A stretch of DNA of 17,863 nucleotides from JBALVO01 sp036961445 (GCA_036961445.1 JBALVO010000072.1:1-17863), one strand, 5' to 3'. Positions 1-7,669 are shown, numbered from the stretch's first letter. A program made the numbers and translations. The notes: generated by a model from the letters alone, not told the origin.

Positions 1-462
1 GCAGATAAGCACGAGGCCGAGGCCGGTCAGGTTATCCAGGTATTCGTTGAGCACCTTGATGTAGACGAAGATGTGGCTGAAATCCTGGTAGATGAAGGTT
101 TTACTACATTGGAAGAAGTGGCCTATGTGCCGCTGGAAGAAATGACCGCTATTGAAGGTTTTGACGAGGATATCGCTGAGGAACTGCGAGCCCGCGCCAA
201 AGATGCGTTGTTGACGCAAGCGATCGCTTCCGAGGAGCAACTGGGCGAGCACGAGCCAGCGGAAGATTTGCTGACTATGGACGGCATGGACCGTCACTTG
301 GCGTATATCCTGGCCAGCCGCGAGATCGTTACCATGGAAGATCTGGCGGAGCAGGGTGTTGATGACCTGATGGATATTCCTGATATGACACAAGAGCGCG
401 CGGGTGAGTTGATTATGACCGCCAGAGCGCCTTGGTTTGCCGAGGCAGAAGAGGAAGCCTGA
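1..462 (+). CDS. nusA: Transcription termination/antitermination factor NusA, C-terminal part (5' truncated by window)
   Basis: This is the last 153 codons of NusA, open from base 1 in frame 1 and ending at TGA 460-462. NusA binds RNA polymerase and nascent RNA and modulates pausing, termination and N-type antitermination. The visible part contains the two C-terminal acidic repeat (AR1/AR2) helix-hairpin-helix domains: a first repeat around the GFTTLEEVAYVP and IEGFDEDIAEELRARA stretches, and a second around LLTMDGMDRHLAYILASR and LMDIPDMTQERAGELI, closing with an acidic tail. Such C-terminal repeats are found in gammaproteobacterial NusA. The S1 and KH domains lie outside the window. The next gene, infB, begins 37 bases downstream in the conserved nusA-infB order, so the two are probably co-transcribed. 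Identity is secure from the domain sequence plus synteny; the true start is not visible. Confidence 0.95.
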   Translation, partial: ADKHEAEAGQVIQVFVEHLDVDEDVAEILVDEGFTTLEEVAYVPLEEMTAIEGFDEDIAEELRARAKDALLTQAIASEEQLGEHEPAEDLLTMDGMDRHLAYILASREIVTMEDLAEQGVDDLMDIPDMTQERAGELIMTARAPWFAEAEEEA

Positions 463-499
463 ACCGTAAGGTTTTGAAGGCTACTAAGGAGATTAAAGA

Positions 500-3074
500 A
501 TGGCGCAGGTGACAGTACAGCAACTCGCAGAAGTGGTGGGTGCAACCGCTGACCGTCTGCTTACGCAGATGAAAGAAGCCGGTTTGCCGCACTCTGCAGC
601 GGGTGAGGCTGTGTCCGATGAGGACAAGCAGACACTGCTGGCCTTTTTAAAGCGAAGCCATGGCGAGGCGACTGATGCTCCCAAGCGTATAACGCTGAAG
701 CGCAAGACGCTCAGTACGTTGCGTACTCCCGGGTCGCAGGGCAAGAAAACCGTCAACGTGGAAGTGCGTAAGAAGCGTACCTATGTGAAGCGCGACGCGG
801 AAGAAGCAGAAATTGAAGTTGAAGAAACGGAAGAGTCCGCTGTTGTGGCAGCTGACGCAGCTGTTGAACAAGCGGCTGTAGCGGCTGCAGAGGCGGCTGT
901 TGCTGAAGCGGAGGCAGCGGCTGTGGCGGCTGAAGCAGTCAGCGCGACCCAGCCGGTGGTGGATGCTGAAGTGGTAGTCGAGCCCCTCGCTGAAGAAGAC
1001 CTGGCTAATCTTGATCCGGAGATATTGCGCCAGCGTGCGACCGCCAGGCGTCAGCTCAAGGATGCCGAGGAGACAGCGGCCAGGCAGGCAGCGATTGCGG
1101 CGCGCAAGGCAGCAGAAGAGCAGCAGAAGATCGCGGCGCAAGCCGCGGTGCAGGCCGCGGCTCAGCCGCAGAGCGCGACCCCGACCCCGACCCCGACCTC
1201 TGCCCCTACCCGGGAAAAAGCCAGTGATGTCACCAAGCGCCCCAAGCGCTTGCATGACGCGCCATCTGCGTCGGCTGCCGAAGATCAGCGCCGCAAACAG
1301 CAGCGCGCCAAGCTCGGTCGCAATGCCCCCGCCGGGCGTGGTAAGCAACGCGGCCATAACCTGTCCCTGTCAGACCTGGACTCTGCTGAATCGGGCATGG
1401 GTCGTCGTCGTAGCGGTCGCAAGAAAATGCGCGCTACCCACGAGGAACATTCCAAACATGGTTTTGAATTGCCCACCGAAAGGAAGACGCACGAAGTTGA
1501 AATAGCGGACATGATCTCTGTTGCCGGGCTCGCCCAGCAGATGTCGGTCAAATCCGGTGCTGTTATTAAAGAATTGATGAAGCTTGGGGTGATGGCAACC
1601 ATTAACCAGATGATCGATCAGGATACAGCTACGTTGGTAGTAGAAGAGCTGGGTCATGGGGTCAAACTGATCAGCGCAGATGCGCTGGAAGAAAAGCTGG
1701 AGGAAACTCTTTCCGAGCATGAGGGAGTCCAGGAGTCACGTCCGCCGGTCGTTACCGTGATGGGTCACGTAGATCACGGCAAGACCTCACTGTTGGATTA
1801 TATTCGTAAAAGCCGTGTTGCCTCAGGCGAGGCTGGTGGTATTACCCAGCATATTGGTGCTTATCACGTGGAAACCGACCACGGCATGATTTCATTCCTG
1901 GATACACCGGGGCACGCAGCGTTTACCGCGATGCGAGCGCGTGGTGCCAAGAGTACAGATATTGTGATACTGGTAGTGGCTGCGGATGATGGTGTGATGC
2001 CCCAGACGGTGGAAGCCGTGCAGCACGCCAAAGCGGCGGGTGTGCCGCTGATCGTTGCAGTGAACAAGATGGACAAGGAAGGTGCCGATCCGGAGCGGGT
2101 CAAGAACGAATTGTCCGCCAAGGAAGTTATCCCCGAAGAGTGGGGTGGNNNNNNNNNNNNNNNNNNNNNNNNNNNNNNNNNNNNNNNNNNNNNNNNNNNN
2201 NNNNNNNNNNNNNNNNNNNNNNNNNNNNNNNNNNNNNNNNNNNNNNNNGCCTATAGACGAGGCCGGCCCCAGTATTCCTGTGGAGATACTGGGTCTGGAC
2301 GGTACACCTGCGGCAGGGGACATGTTCGCTGCGGTAGAGAGTGAAAAGCGAGCGCGTGAAGTGGCTGATTTCCGTCAGGAAAAGACCCGCGACAATAAAA
2401 TACAGCGCCAGCAGGCGGCCAAGCTCGACAATATGTTCGAGAGCATGACCGCCGGAGAAAGACAAACTCTTAACGTGGTGGTCAAGGCCGACGTGCGCGG
2501 TTCTCTGGAAGCGATTCAGGGCGCCTTGCTGGAGATAGGCAATGAAGAAGTTCAGGTGAATATTGTTTCCGGCGGTGTCGGTGGTATTACCGAGACCGAC
2601 GTCAATTTGGCCATAACCTCGGGGGCCGTTGTCTTTGGCTTCAATGTACGAACCGATAATGCAGCGCGCCGTTTGGTAGAAGCAGAGGGTGTGGACCTGC
2701 GCTATTACAATGTCATCTACGATTTGATCGACGATGTGAAGGCCGCTTTGACCGGCATGCTGGCTCCAGAGCTACGCGAAGAAATAGTCGGTATCGCGGA
2801 AGTGCGCGATGTATTCCGCTCACCGAAGTTTGGTCAGATCGCGGGCTGTATGGTGATTGAGGGAACCGTCTATCGCTCCAAGCCTATTCGCGTATTGCGC
2901 GATAGCGTGGTTATTTACCAGGGCGAGCTGGAATCCCTGCGTCGATTCAAGGATGACGCCAACGAAGTTCGCAACGGTACCGAGTGTGGTATCGGTGTTA
3001 AGAACTACACTGATGTGAAGGCGGGTGACCTGATTGAAGTGTATGAAGTCAGGGAAATTGCCCGCTCTTTGTAA
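500..3074 (+). CDS. infB: Translation initiation factor IF-2 (interrupted by an assembly gap)
   Basis: IF-2 is the GTPase that brings initiator fMet-tRNA to the 30S subunit and promotes subunit joining. The ATG at 500 follows a TAAGGAG ribosome binding site at 485-491. Residues 1-50 form an IF2_N domain; about 95-235 is an Ala/Glu/Gln-rich linker ending in a TP repeat; a second IF2_N-like domain precedes the G domain. G1 is GHVDHGKT at 422-429, then GGITQHIGAY, DTPGH at 468-472 and NKMD at 522-525. The gap at 2149-2248 removes the G5 region and most of domain II. Coding resumes with the conserved EAGPSIPVEILGL block and ends ...RSL at 3074. The reading frame differs by one across the 100 Ns, because the true missing length must be a multiple of three. 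By comparison with E. coli IF-2 about 90 residues are missing, giving roughly 915 residues. I interpret this as one intact gene, not a frameshift. Confidence 0.95.
1176..1198 (+). repeat. Short CCGACC hexanucleotide tandem repeat inside infB
   Basis: Nearly four copies of CCGACC (the first lacks one base) lie in the linker-coding part of infB and encode alternating Thr-Pro. The unit is six bases, so slippage would add or remove one Thr-Pro pair without changing frame. Confidence 0.8.
2149..2248. other. infB: Assembly gap (100 N) inside infB
   Basis: Exactly 100 N, the conventional placeholder for a gap of unknown size. The coding phase before it (1649 bases from the start, two bases into a codon) and after it (826 bases to the stop) shows the real length must be a multiple of three. 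Homology to IF-2 suggests about 270 bases. Confidence 0.95.
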
Positions 3075-3085
3075 GCGGTAAACCC

Positions 3086-3487
3086 ATGGCAAAAGAATAT
3101 AGCCGTACCCAACGAGTAGCAGATTATCTGCAACGCGAGCTGGCAACATTGATCCAGCGAGAAGTGCGTGATCCAAGGGTTGGCATGATTAATATCACTG
3201 GCGTCAACGTCAGCAGGGACCTGGGTTATGCCAAGGTCTATTACACCGAGTTGGATAGCGAGTCCAGGGAAGAGGCTAGCGAGTCAACTGAGGTGCTGAA
3301 TAAGGCGGCGGGCTTTCTGCGCAGTCAATTATCCCGCGACAGCAGCATGCGTCGCTTACCCCAGCTGCGATTTTATTTTGACAGCAGTGTGGGCGACGGT
3401 CGCCATATGGAAGACCTGATTCGTCGGGCGGCGGATGCGGACCGGGATCTGGGCTTGCGTGAAGATGAGTCCGGAGAGGAAGGATAA
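3086..3487 (+). CDS. rbfA: 30S ribosome-binding factor RbfA
   Basis: RbfA is a small KH-fold protein that binds the immature 30S subunit, acts in late 16S rRNA 5'-end maturation and supports growth in the cold. At 133 residues it has the usual family length. Recognisable conserved parts are the N-terminal RTQRVADYLQRELATLIQ helix, DPRVGMINITGVNVSRDLGYAKVYY, and the C-terminal LPQLRFYFDSSVGDGRHMEDLI block. The tail is acidic. It starts 11 bases after the infB stop and truB begins 3 bases after its stop, so it lies inside the nusA-infB operon as in other gammaproteobacteria. There is no strong Shine-Dalgarno sequence before the ATG, which suggests translation coupled to infB. Confidence 0.95.
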   Translation: MAKEYSRTQRVADYLQRELATLIQREVRDPRVGMINITGVNVSRDLGYAKVYYTELDSESREEASESTEVLNKAAGFLRSQLSRDSSMRRLPQLRFYFDSSVGDGRHMEDLIRRAADADRDLGLREDESGEEG

Positions 3488-3490
3488 GCA

Positions 3491-4420
3491 GTGGGTAGAA
3501 CTCGTCGTGGTCGCCCGATTGATGGAATTTTGATTTTGGACAAGCCCCTTGGGGTGAGCTCCAATCGAGCCCTGCAGATGGCCAAGCGGCTGTATTTTGC
3601 CGCCAAAGCTGGTCATACGGGCAGTCTGGATCCGTTGGCGACAGGTGTGCTGCCGCTGTGTTTTGGTGAGGCGACCAAGTTTTCCCAGTTTTTGCTGGAT
3701 GCTGACAAGGCGTATTTAAGTACTTTTACCCTTGGTGTGGCAACAGCGACTGGCGATGCGGAGGGTGAGACTTTATCTACCTGCGACGCTTCGCATCTTG
3801 ATGAGGCTGCTGTGGCGCAGGCGTTGGAGGCATTTCGGGGCGAGATAGAGCAAGTTCCTTCCATGTTCTCTGCTATTAAGGTGGCCGGCCAGCCCCTTTA
3901 CAAGCTGGCGCGGCAGGGCAAGGAAGTGGAACGAAAATCCCGTACCGTGGTCATAAAGCGGCTGGAGATTCGCGGCTTCCGCGGTGGTGATAAGCCCCAG
4001 GTAGACGTCTACCTCGAGTGCACCAAAGGAACCTACGTGCGTTCCATAGCCGAAGACCTGGGCAAGGCCCTGGATTGCGGAGCGCATGTGAGCGCCCTGC
4101 GACGTACCCGGGCCGGACCTTTTAGTATTGAAGACAGCGTTACCATGACCACACTGGAGGCGCTTAAGAGCAATGAGCAGGTGGCCGCAATGGATGCGCT
4201 GCTGTTGCCCTCAGATACCGCCCTGGGCGGTTTGCCACTGGTCCGACTCACTGAGTCGGGGGGATATTACATCCGCCAGGGGCAGCCGGTACAGGTGCCA
4301 AATGCGCCCAGTGATGGTATGGTGCGCGTCGCTCTGGAAACCGGTGAGTTTCTGGGCATAGGAGAAATATTGGATGACGGGCGTGTTGCGCCGCGTCGAC
4401 TGATAGTTACCGGAAGGTAA
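3491..4420 (+). CDS. truB: tRNA pseudouridine(55) synthase TruB
   Basis: TruB converts U55 in the T-loop of tRNAs to pseudouridine and also acts as a tRNA-folding chaperone. The protein has 309 residues, the usual family length. The catalytic motif GSLDPLATG carries the nucleophilic aspartate at residue 47. The conserved KAY motif with Tyr75 follows, then the QVPSMFSAIKVAGQPLYKLARQG block (about 121-143) and TYVRSIAEDLG. Residues from about 240 to the end form the C-terminal PUA-like RNA-binding part. The start is GTG, three bases after the rbfA stop, so translation is probably coupled. A rho-independent terminator directly after the stop ends the operon. Identification is secure. Confidence 0.96.
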   Translation: MGRTRRGRPIDGILILDKPLGVSSNRALQMAKRLYFAAKAGHTGSLDPLATGVLPLCFGEATKFSQFLLDADKAYLSTFTLGVATATGDAEGETLSTCDASHLDEAAVAQALEAFRGEIEQVPSMFSAIKVAGQPLYKLARQGKEVERKSRTVVIKRLEIRGFRGGDKPQVDVYLECTKGTYVRSIAEDLGKALDCGAHVSALRRTRAGPFSIEDSVTMTTLEALKSNEQVAAMDALLLPSDTALGGLPLVRLTESGGYYIRQGQPVQVPNAPSDGMVRVALETGEFLGIGEILDDGRVAPRRLIVTGR

Positions 4421-4426
4421 CGCGAA

Positions 4427-4460
4427 CCTGTCTGTAAATCTGCACGGACAGGCTCTTTTT
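4427..4460 (+). terminator. Rho-independent terminator after truB
   Basis: CCTGTCTG at 4427-4434 pairs with CGGACAGG at 4445-4452 (8 bp with one G-U), and the stem is followed by C-T-C and five Ts. It separates the nusA-infB-rbfA-truB transcript from rpsO. Read-through is possible because rpsO has no obvious strong promoter after it. Confidence 0.8.
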
Positions 4461-4469
4461 ATTAACGAA

Positions 4470-4485
4470 GGGTAGATAGCTACCT
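4470..4485 (+). other. Small hairpin in the rpsO leader
   Basis: GGTAG at 4471-4475 and CTACC at 4480-4484 form a perfect 5-bp stem with an ATAG loop, extendable by one G-U pair. It lies 29 bases before the rpsO start. In E. coli the rpsO leader folds into a pseudoknot bound by S15 for autoregulation; whether this hairpin plays that part here is not shown by the sequence. Confidence 0.35.
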
Positions 4486-4513
4486 GAGGCAGATTGAACT
4501 AGAGGAAATCAAC

Positions 4514-4783
4514 ATGGCTTTGAACGCTGAAGTTAAAGCAGAAATTGTAAAAGATTATCAACAAGGTGAAGGCGACACGGGCTCCCCGGAAGTACAGGTA
4601 GCACTGCTGACAGCAAATATCCAGCAGTTACAGGGGCACTTCCAGTCGCATTCGAAAGACCACCACTCCCGTCGCGGCCTGATCCGCATGGTAAACCAGC
4701 GTCGCAAACTGCTGGATTACCTGAAGCGCAAGGATGTCCCGCGCTACGTGGAACTGATCAAGCGTCTTGGTCTGCGTCGATAA
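4514..4783 (+). CDS. rpsO: 30S ribosomal protein S15
   Basis: S15 is a primary 16S rRNA-binding protein of the small-subunit platform and forms an inter-subunit bridge. The product is 89 residues, the standard bacterial length. Recognisable segments are GDTGSPEVQVALLTANIQQLQGHF, then HSKDHHSRRGLIRMVNQRRKLLDYLKR and the C-terminal YVELIKRLGLRR. The ATG is preceded by AGAGGAA about 6 bases upstream. It sits between the truB terminator and pnp, the conserved order in gammaproteobacteria. In E. coli S15 represses its own translation through its leader; a small leader hairpin is present here, but the mechanism is not proven. Confidence 0.97.
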   Translation: MALNAEVKAEIVKDYQQGEGDTGSPEVQVALLTANIQQLQGHFQSHSKDHHSRRGLIRMVNQRRKLLDYLKRKDVPRYVELIKRLGLRR

Positions 4784-4795
4784 GCTGCAATACAT

Positions 4796-4816
4796 ACCGG
4801 GGCATAGGGCCCCGGT
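4796..4816 (+). other. GC-rich hairpin between rpsO and pnp
   Basis: ACCGGGGC at 4796-4803 pairs perfectly with GCCCCGGT at 4809-4816 around the five-base loop ATAGG. No T-tract follows, so it is not a standard terminator. In E. coli the rpsO-pnp intercistronic RNA contains a terminator and an RNase III site used for pnp autocontrol. This hairpin could stabilise the rpsO mRNA 3' end or serve as a processing site; that is inference. Confidence 0.6.
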
Positions 4817-4843
4817 TGTCATATAAAGAATTGGAGAATAATT

Positions 4844-6970
4844 GTGAATCCAGTAACTAAATCATTCCAGTACGGTGGCCAGACAGTCACTCTGGAAACC
4901 GGTCGTATCGCCAGGCAGGCGAGCGGCGCGGTTCTGGTTACCGTCGAAAATACATCAGTACTGTGTACTGTTGTCGCGGAAAAGTCGGCCCGTCCAGGTC
5001 GTGACTTCTTTCCACTGGCGGTACATTACGTCGAAAAGACTTACTCAGTCGGTAAAATCCCCGGTGGTTTCTTCAAGCGCGAAGCACGCCCCAGTGAGAA
5101 AGAGACACTGACGTCCCGTTTGATTGACCGTCCTATCCGCCCGCTGTTTCCTAACGGCTTTATGAATGAGGTACAGGTTGTTTGTACCGTGATGTCAGCG
5201 GACAAGCATATCGATCCGGATATCCCCGCGATGATAGGTACCTCTGCTGCGATTGCTATTTCAGGTGCCCCTTTCAGTGGTCCCATTGGCGGAGCGCGAG
5301 TCGGTTTCAATGAAGCACAGGGCTACATCCTGAACCCTACTTATGATCAACTTGCTGATAGCAAGCTGAACATGGTTGTTGCTGGCACCGAAGCTGCCGT
5401 GTTGATGGTTGAGTCCGAGGCGCAAGAGCTGTCTGAAGACCAGATGCTGGGTGCGGTATTGTTTGCTCACCAGGAAATGCAGGTTGTTATTCAGGCAATT
5501 CGCGAACTGGTTGCTGAAGCAGGTAAGCCTAGCTGGAACTGGGAGTCCCCCGCCGTCAATGAAGAGTTGTTGGCAGCAGTAGAGTCACAGGCAAAAGATG
5601 GTCTGGGTGAAGCCTACCGTATCACCGAAAAAGCGACTCGCTATGAGCGTGTTGGCGAAGTGCGCAGCGCTTGTGTTGAGGCGCTGGCGGTTGAGGGCGG
5701 CCCTTCCTCTGAAGAAGTAAAGGACATCTTTAAAAGCGTAGAGAAAAACCTGGTGCGCAAGCGCATTCTTGCCGGCGAGCCGCGTATCGATGGTCGTGAT
5801 GGCCGCACCGTGCGTCAGATCGCCTGCGAAGTGGATATTTTGGCCAAGGTACACGGTTCTGCCTTGTTCACCCGTGGTGAAACACAGGCTATCTGTGCGG
5901 TAACTCTGGGTTCTAGCCGTGACTCTCAAATTATTGATGCACTGGAAGGCGAGCGTCGCGACCCCTTTATGTTGCACTACAACTTCCCTCCCTACTCAGT
6001 CGGTGAAGCGGGTCGTGTTGGTTTTACCAGCCGCCGCGAAGTGGGTCATGGCCGCTTGGCGCGTCGTGGTCTGGCTGCTGTGCTGCCTAACTCCGAAGAG
6101 TTTCCGTACACCATACGTGTTGTGTCTGAGATTACCGAATCCAACGGTTCCAGCTCTATGGCCTCGGTCTGTGGCGGTTCACTGGCGATGATGGCAGCAG
6201 GCGTGCCGCTGCGCGCTCCGGTTGCCGGTATTGCAATGGGTCTGGTAAAAGATGGCAACCAGTTTATCGTTCTTACCGACATTCTGGGTGACGAAGATCA
6301 CCTGGGCGACATGGACTTCAAGGTAGCCGGTACTGCTGAGGGTATTACTGCCCTGCAAATGGATATCAAGATTGAAGGCATTAATGAGCAGATCATGCAG
6401 ATCGCTCTGGACCAGGCACAGCAGGCTCGTCTGCACATACTTGGCCAGATGAACGAAGTGTTAGCGGAGCCCCGTAAGGTAACTTCCGAGAATGCACCTA
6501 GCATGATGACCCTGAAGGTCGACTCCGACAAGATTCGCGACATCATCGGTAAGGGCGGCGCTACTATCCGTTCTATCACTGAGCAGTCCGGTGCCACCGT
6601 CGATATCGACGATGACGGCACGGTGCGTATCTTTGGCCAGGATCAGGCTTCGCGCGATGCGGCGGTAGCTATGGTTGAGGAAATCACGGCTGAAGCTGAA
6701 ATCGGTGCTGTCTATACCGGTACAGTTGCTCGTATCGTGGATTTCGGTGCCTTTATCAACATCCTGCCTGGCAAGGACGGCCTGGTACACATCTCCCAGA
6801 TTGCTAATGAGCGCGTGGAGAATGTATCGGATCACCTTAAAGAGGGTGAGGAAGTGCGTGTTAAGGTATTGGACGTGGATCAGCGTGGTCGCATCAAGCT
6901 CTCTATCAAAGAGTTGCTGGAAGACGAGGCTGCCGTTGCAGAAGCACCCTTGCAGGAAGCAGCTGAGTAA
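4844..6970 (+). CDS. pnp: Polyribonucleotide nucleotidyltransferase (PNPase)
   Basis: PNPase degrades RNA 3' to 5' with phosphate, releasing nucleoside diphosphates, and is part of the degradosome. The product has 708 residues, close to the E. coli length. It contains two RNase PH-like domains with an alpha-helical linker between them. The second carries the conserved GDEDHLGDMDFK active-site block at residues 482-493. A KH domain (IIGKGGATIRSITEQSG, from about residue 567) and a C-terminal S1 domain (GAVYTGTVARIVDFGAFINI, from about 622) follow. The start is GTG with GGAG at 4833-4836 seven bases upstream. It follows rpsO by 60 bases with a strong hairpin between. A clear terminator ends the unit. 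Nothing looks truncated or unusual. Confidence 0.97.
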   Translation: MNPVTKSFQYGGQTVTLETGRIARQASGAVLVTVENTSVLCTVVAEKSARPGRDFFPLAVHYVEKTYSVGKIPGGFFKREARPSEKETLTSRLIDRPIRPLFPNGFMNEVQVVCTVMSADKHIDPDIPAMIGTSAAIAISGAPFSGPIGGARVGFNEAQGYILNPTYDQLADSKLNMVVAGTEAAVLMVESEAQELSEDQMLGAVLFAHQEMQVVIQAIRELVAEAGKPSWNWESPAVNEELLAAVESQAKDGLGEAYRITEKATRYERVGEVRSACVEALAVEGGPSSEEVKDIFKSVEKNLVRKRILAGEPRIDGRDGRTVRQIACEVDILAKVHGSALFTRGETQAICAVTLGSSRDSQIIDALEGERRDPFMLHYNFPPYSVGEAGRVGFTSRREVGHGRLARRGLAAVLPNSEEFPYTIRVVSEITESNGSSSMASVCGGSLAMMAAGVPLRAPVAGIAMGLVKDGNQFIVLTDILGDEDHLGDMDFKVAGTAEGITALQMDIKIEGINEQIMQIALDQAQQARLHILGQMNEVLAEPRKVTSENAPSMMTLKVDSDKIRDIIGKGGATIRSITEQSGATVDIDDDGTVRIFGQDQASRDAAVAMVEEITAEAEIGAVYTGTVARIVDFGAFINILPGKDGLVHISQIANERVENVSDHLKEGEEVRVKVLDVDQRGRIKLSIKELLEDEAAVAEAPLQEAAE

Positions 6971-7005
6971 GCATCAGCTCTTTAGCAAGTTCCAGAAGTA
7001 AGGAA

Positions 7006-7035
7006 GGGATGTGGCGTAAGCCACATCCCTTTTTT
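7006..7035 (+). terminator. Strong rho-independent terminator after pnp
   Basis: A perfect 10-bp stem (GGGATGTGGC at 7006-7015, GCCACATCCC at 7020-7029) with a GTAA tetraloop is followed directly by six Ts. It ends the rpsO-pnp transcript. Confidence 0.93.
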
Positions 7036-7072
7036 AATAGTCGGTAATACTGTCTTTATTGAAGCTTTTGCC

Positions 7073-7107
7073 TCAACGCAGCGGTGGTTAACCAGCCGTT
7101 GCGTTGA
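7073..7107. repeat. Inverted repeat between the pnp terminator and the cold-shock gene
   Basis: TCAACGCA (7073-7080) and TGCGTTGA (7100-7107) are exact complements. Inside them CGG/CCG also pair, and GGTTAACC lies at the centre, so the RNA from either strand would fold into a long stem. No T-run follows on either strand. It lies about 40 bases beyond the stop of the minus-strand csp gene and could protect or define that mRNA's 3' end. The rest of 7036-7147 shows nothing I recognise. Confidence 0.55.
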
Positions 7108-7147
7108 TATGCATAGTGTTGCTAATCAGGCGGTTTAAGGCCTGGTA

Positions 7148-7354
7148 CTAAACAGCAACAACCTTATTTGCACAAGGTCCTTTCTGGCCTTGGCCTACTT
7201 CGAACTCTACCGCTTGACCATCATTAAGAGTCGCATAACCGCCGCCACTCTGAATTTCCGAATGATGTACGAAGAGGTCCTTGCCTCCATCTTCTGGAGT
7301 GATGAAACCAAACCCTTTATCTGCATTGAACCACTTCACTGTACCTTTACTCAT
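7148..7354 (-). CDS. Cold-shock domain protein (CspA family)
   Basis: A 68-residue single cold-shock-domain protein, a five-stranded OB-fold that binds single-stranded RNA or DNA and melts RNA structure. The RNP1 motif KGFGFI and the RNP2 motif LFVHHS are both present, preceded by the typical TVKWFN start. The ATG at 7354 has GAGGAAAG just upstream on the minus strand, which fixes the start. It is convergent with pnp and divergent from the nitrate cluster. A TATAAT-type promoter lies about 50 bases upstream, giving a leader of only about 45 nt, far shorter than the roughly 160-nt leader of cold-inducible E. coli cspA. This hints at constitutive or growth-phase expression. Which Csp paralogue it is cannot be decided. 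Confidence 0.94.
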   Translation of the reverse strand: MSKGTVKWFNADKGFGFITPEDGGKDLFVHHSEIQSGGGYATLNDGQAVEFEVGQGQKGPCANKVVAV

Positions 7355-7385
7355 ACTTTCCTCTTTAAACTCATCTATCGTTATT

Positions 7386-7435
7386 CGCAGGAATCTGCGC
7401 GGCTATTATACCCCTCAAACCCCGCTATAACGCAA
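7386..7435 (-). promoter_or_regulatory. Sigma-70-type promoter and 5' leader hairpin of the cold-shock gene
   Basis: On the minus strand a perfect TATAAT lies at 7410-7405. A weak -35 (TTGCGT, 7435-7430) stands 19 bases upstream. Transcription would begin near 7398. The first transcribed bases would form the hairpin CGCAG-ATTC-CTGCG (7399-7386), which could protect the mRNA 5' end. Confidence 0.6.
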
Positions 7436-7458
7436 ATGCCTAATTTCGGCCCAAAAAG

Positions 7459-7496
7459 TGCGCCCTTGCCTGGGGCAAAAGATCTATTTCGGTGCG
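7459..7496 (+). promoter_or_regulatory. Possible NtrC-binding region upstream of the porin operon (weak)
   Basis: Two imperfect elements occur: TGCGCCC-N5-TGGGGCA at 7459-7477 (a 19-bp pseudo-palindrome, two bases longer than the 17-bp NtrC consensus) and a CGGTGCG half-site at 7490-7496. Measured from the sigma-54 -12 element, their centres lie about 130 and 110 bases upstream, the same distances as the better NtrC sites before nrtA. The matches are poor taken alone; the positional agreement is the main argument. Confidence 0.25.
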
Positions 7497-7563
7497 AGAT
7501 TACCCCGGATTATTACGGGTTGATTGTCGCCGGAGTGAGCCGGAATAGCGCGCAGCCCAGTTA

Positions 7564-7576
7564 AATCAATGGTTTT
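7564..7576 (+). promoter_or_regulatory. IHF-like site upstream of the porin sigma-54 promoter
   Basis: AATCAATGGTTTT matches the IHF consensus WATCAANNNNTTR at every defined position but the last. It lies between the weak upstream NtrC-like region and the -24 element at 7585, although close to the promoter. IHF bends DNA so that NtrC can contact the sigma-54 holoenzyme. Confidence 0.4.
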
Positions 7577-7583
7577 GCCTTAT

Positions 7584-7600
7584 TGGCTCGATAGTTGCTT
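7584..7600 (+). promoter_or_regulatory. Sigma-54 (RpoN) promoter of the porin-nasT-nasS unit
   Basis: TGGCTCG-ATAG-TTGCTT matches the sigma-54 consensus TGGCACG-N4-TTGCWW except for one base. The invariant GG (7585-7586) and GC (7597-7598) are exactly 10 bases apart. Transcription should start near 7610, leaving a leader of about 90 nt before the porin ATG. The neighbouring genes handle nitrate assimilation, which fits nitrogen control through NtrC. Confidence 0.72.
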
Positions 7601-7628
7601 TATCTGCTGGTCCCTCAAACTAACTTAC

Positions 7629-7663
7629 GGCAACGACGCCTGGGCGCTCCCCTCAGCGGTGAG
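7629..7663 (+). promoter_or_regulatory. Candidate ANTAR-protein (NasT) RNA target: tandem hexaloop hairpins
   Basis: Two hairpins occur in the porin leader. P1 is GGC-AACGAC-GCC (7629-7640) and P2 is CTC-AGCGGT-GAG (7652-7663), separated by 11 bases. Both have a six-base loop with A at position 1 and G at position 4, the published signature of RNAs bound by ANTAR-domain antiterminators. The stems are short (3 bp). The second gene of the same operon encodes the ANTAR protein NasT, and a terminator-like hairpin follows directly, which makes the assignment plausible. Confidence 0.6.
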
Positions 7664-7669
7664 TTGTGT

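Noticed and set aside
647..1357. 236-codon open frame on the minus strand opposite the infB linker
   Set aside because: Its Arg/Leu-rich composition is the mirror of the Ala/Glu/Pro-rich infB linker, it has no recognisable domain, and infB is clearly the coding strand.
7190..7564. 124-codon plus-strand frame upstream of the porin gene
   Set aside because: It lies opposite the cold-shock gene and its promoter, has no good ribosome binding site and no recognisable domain.
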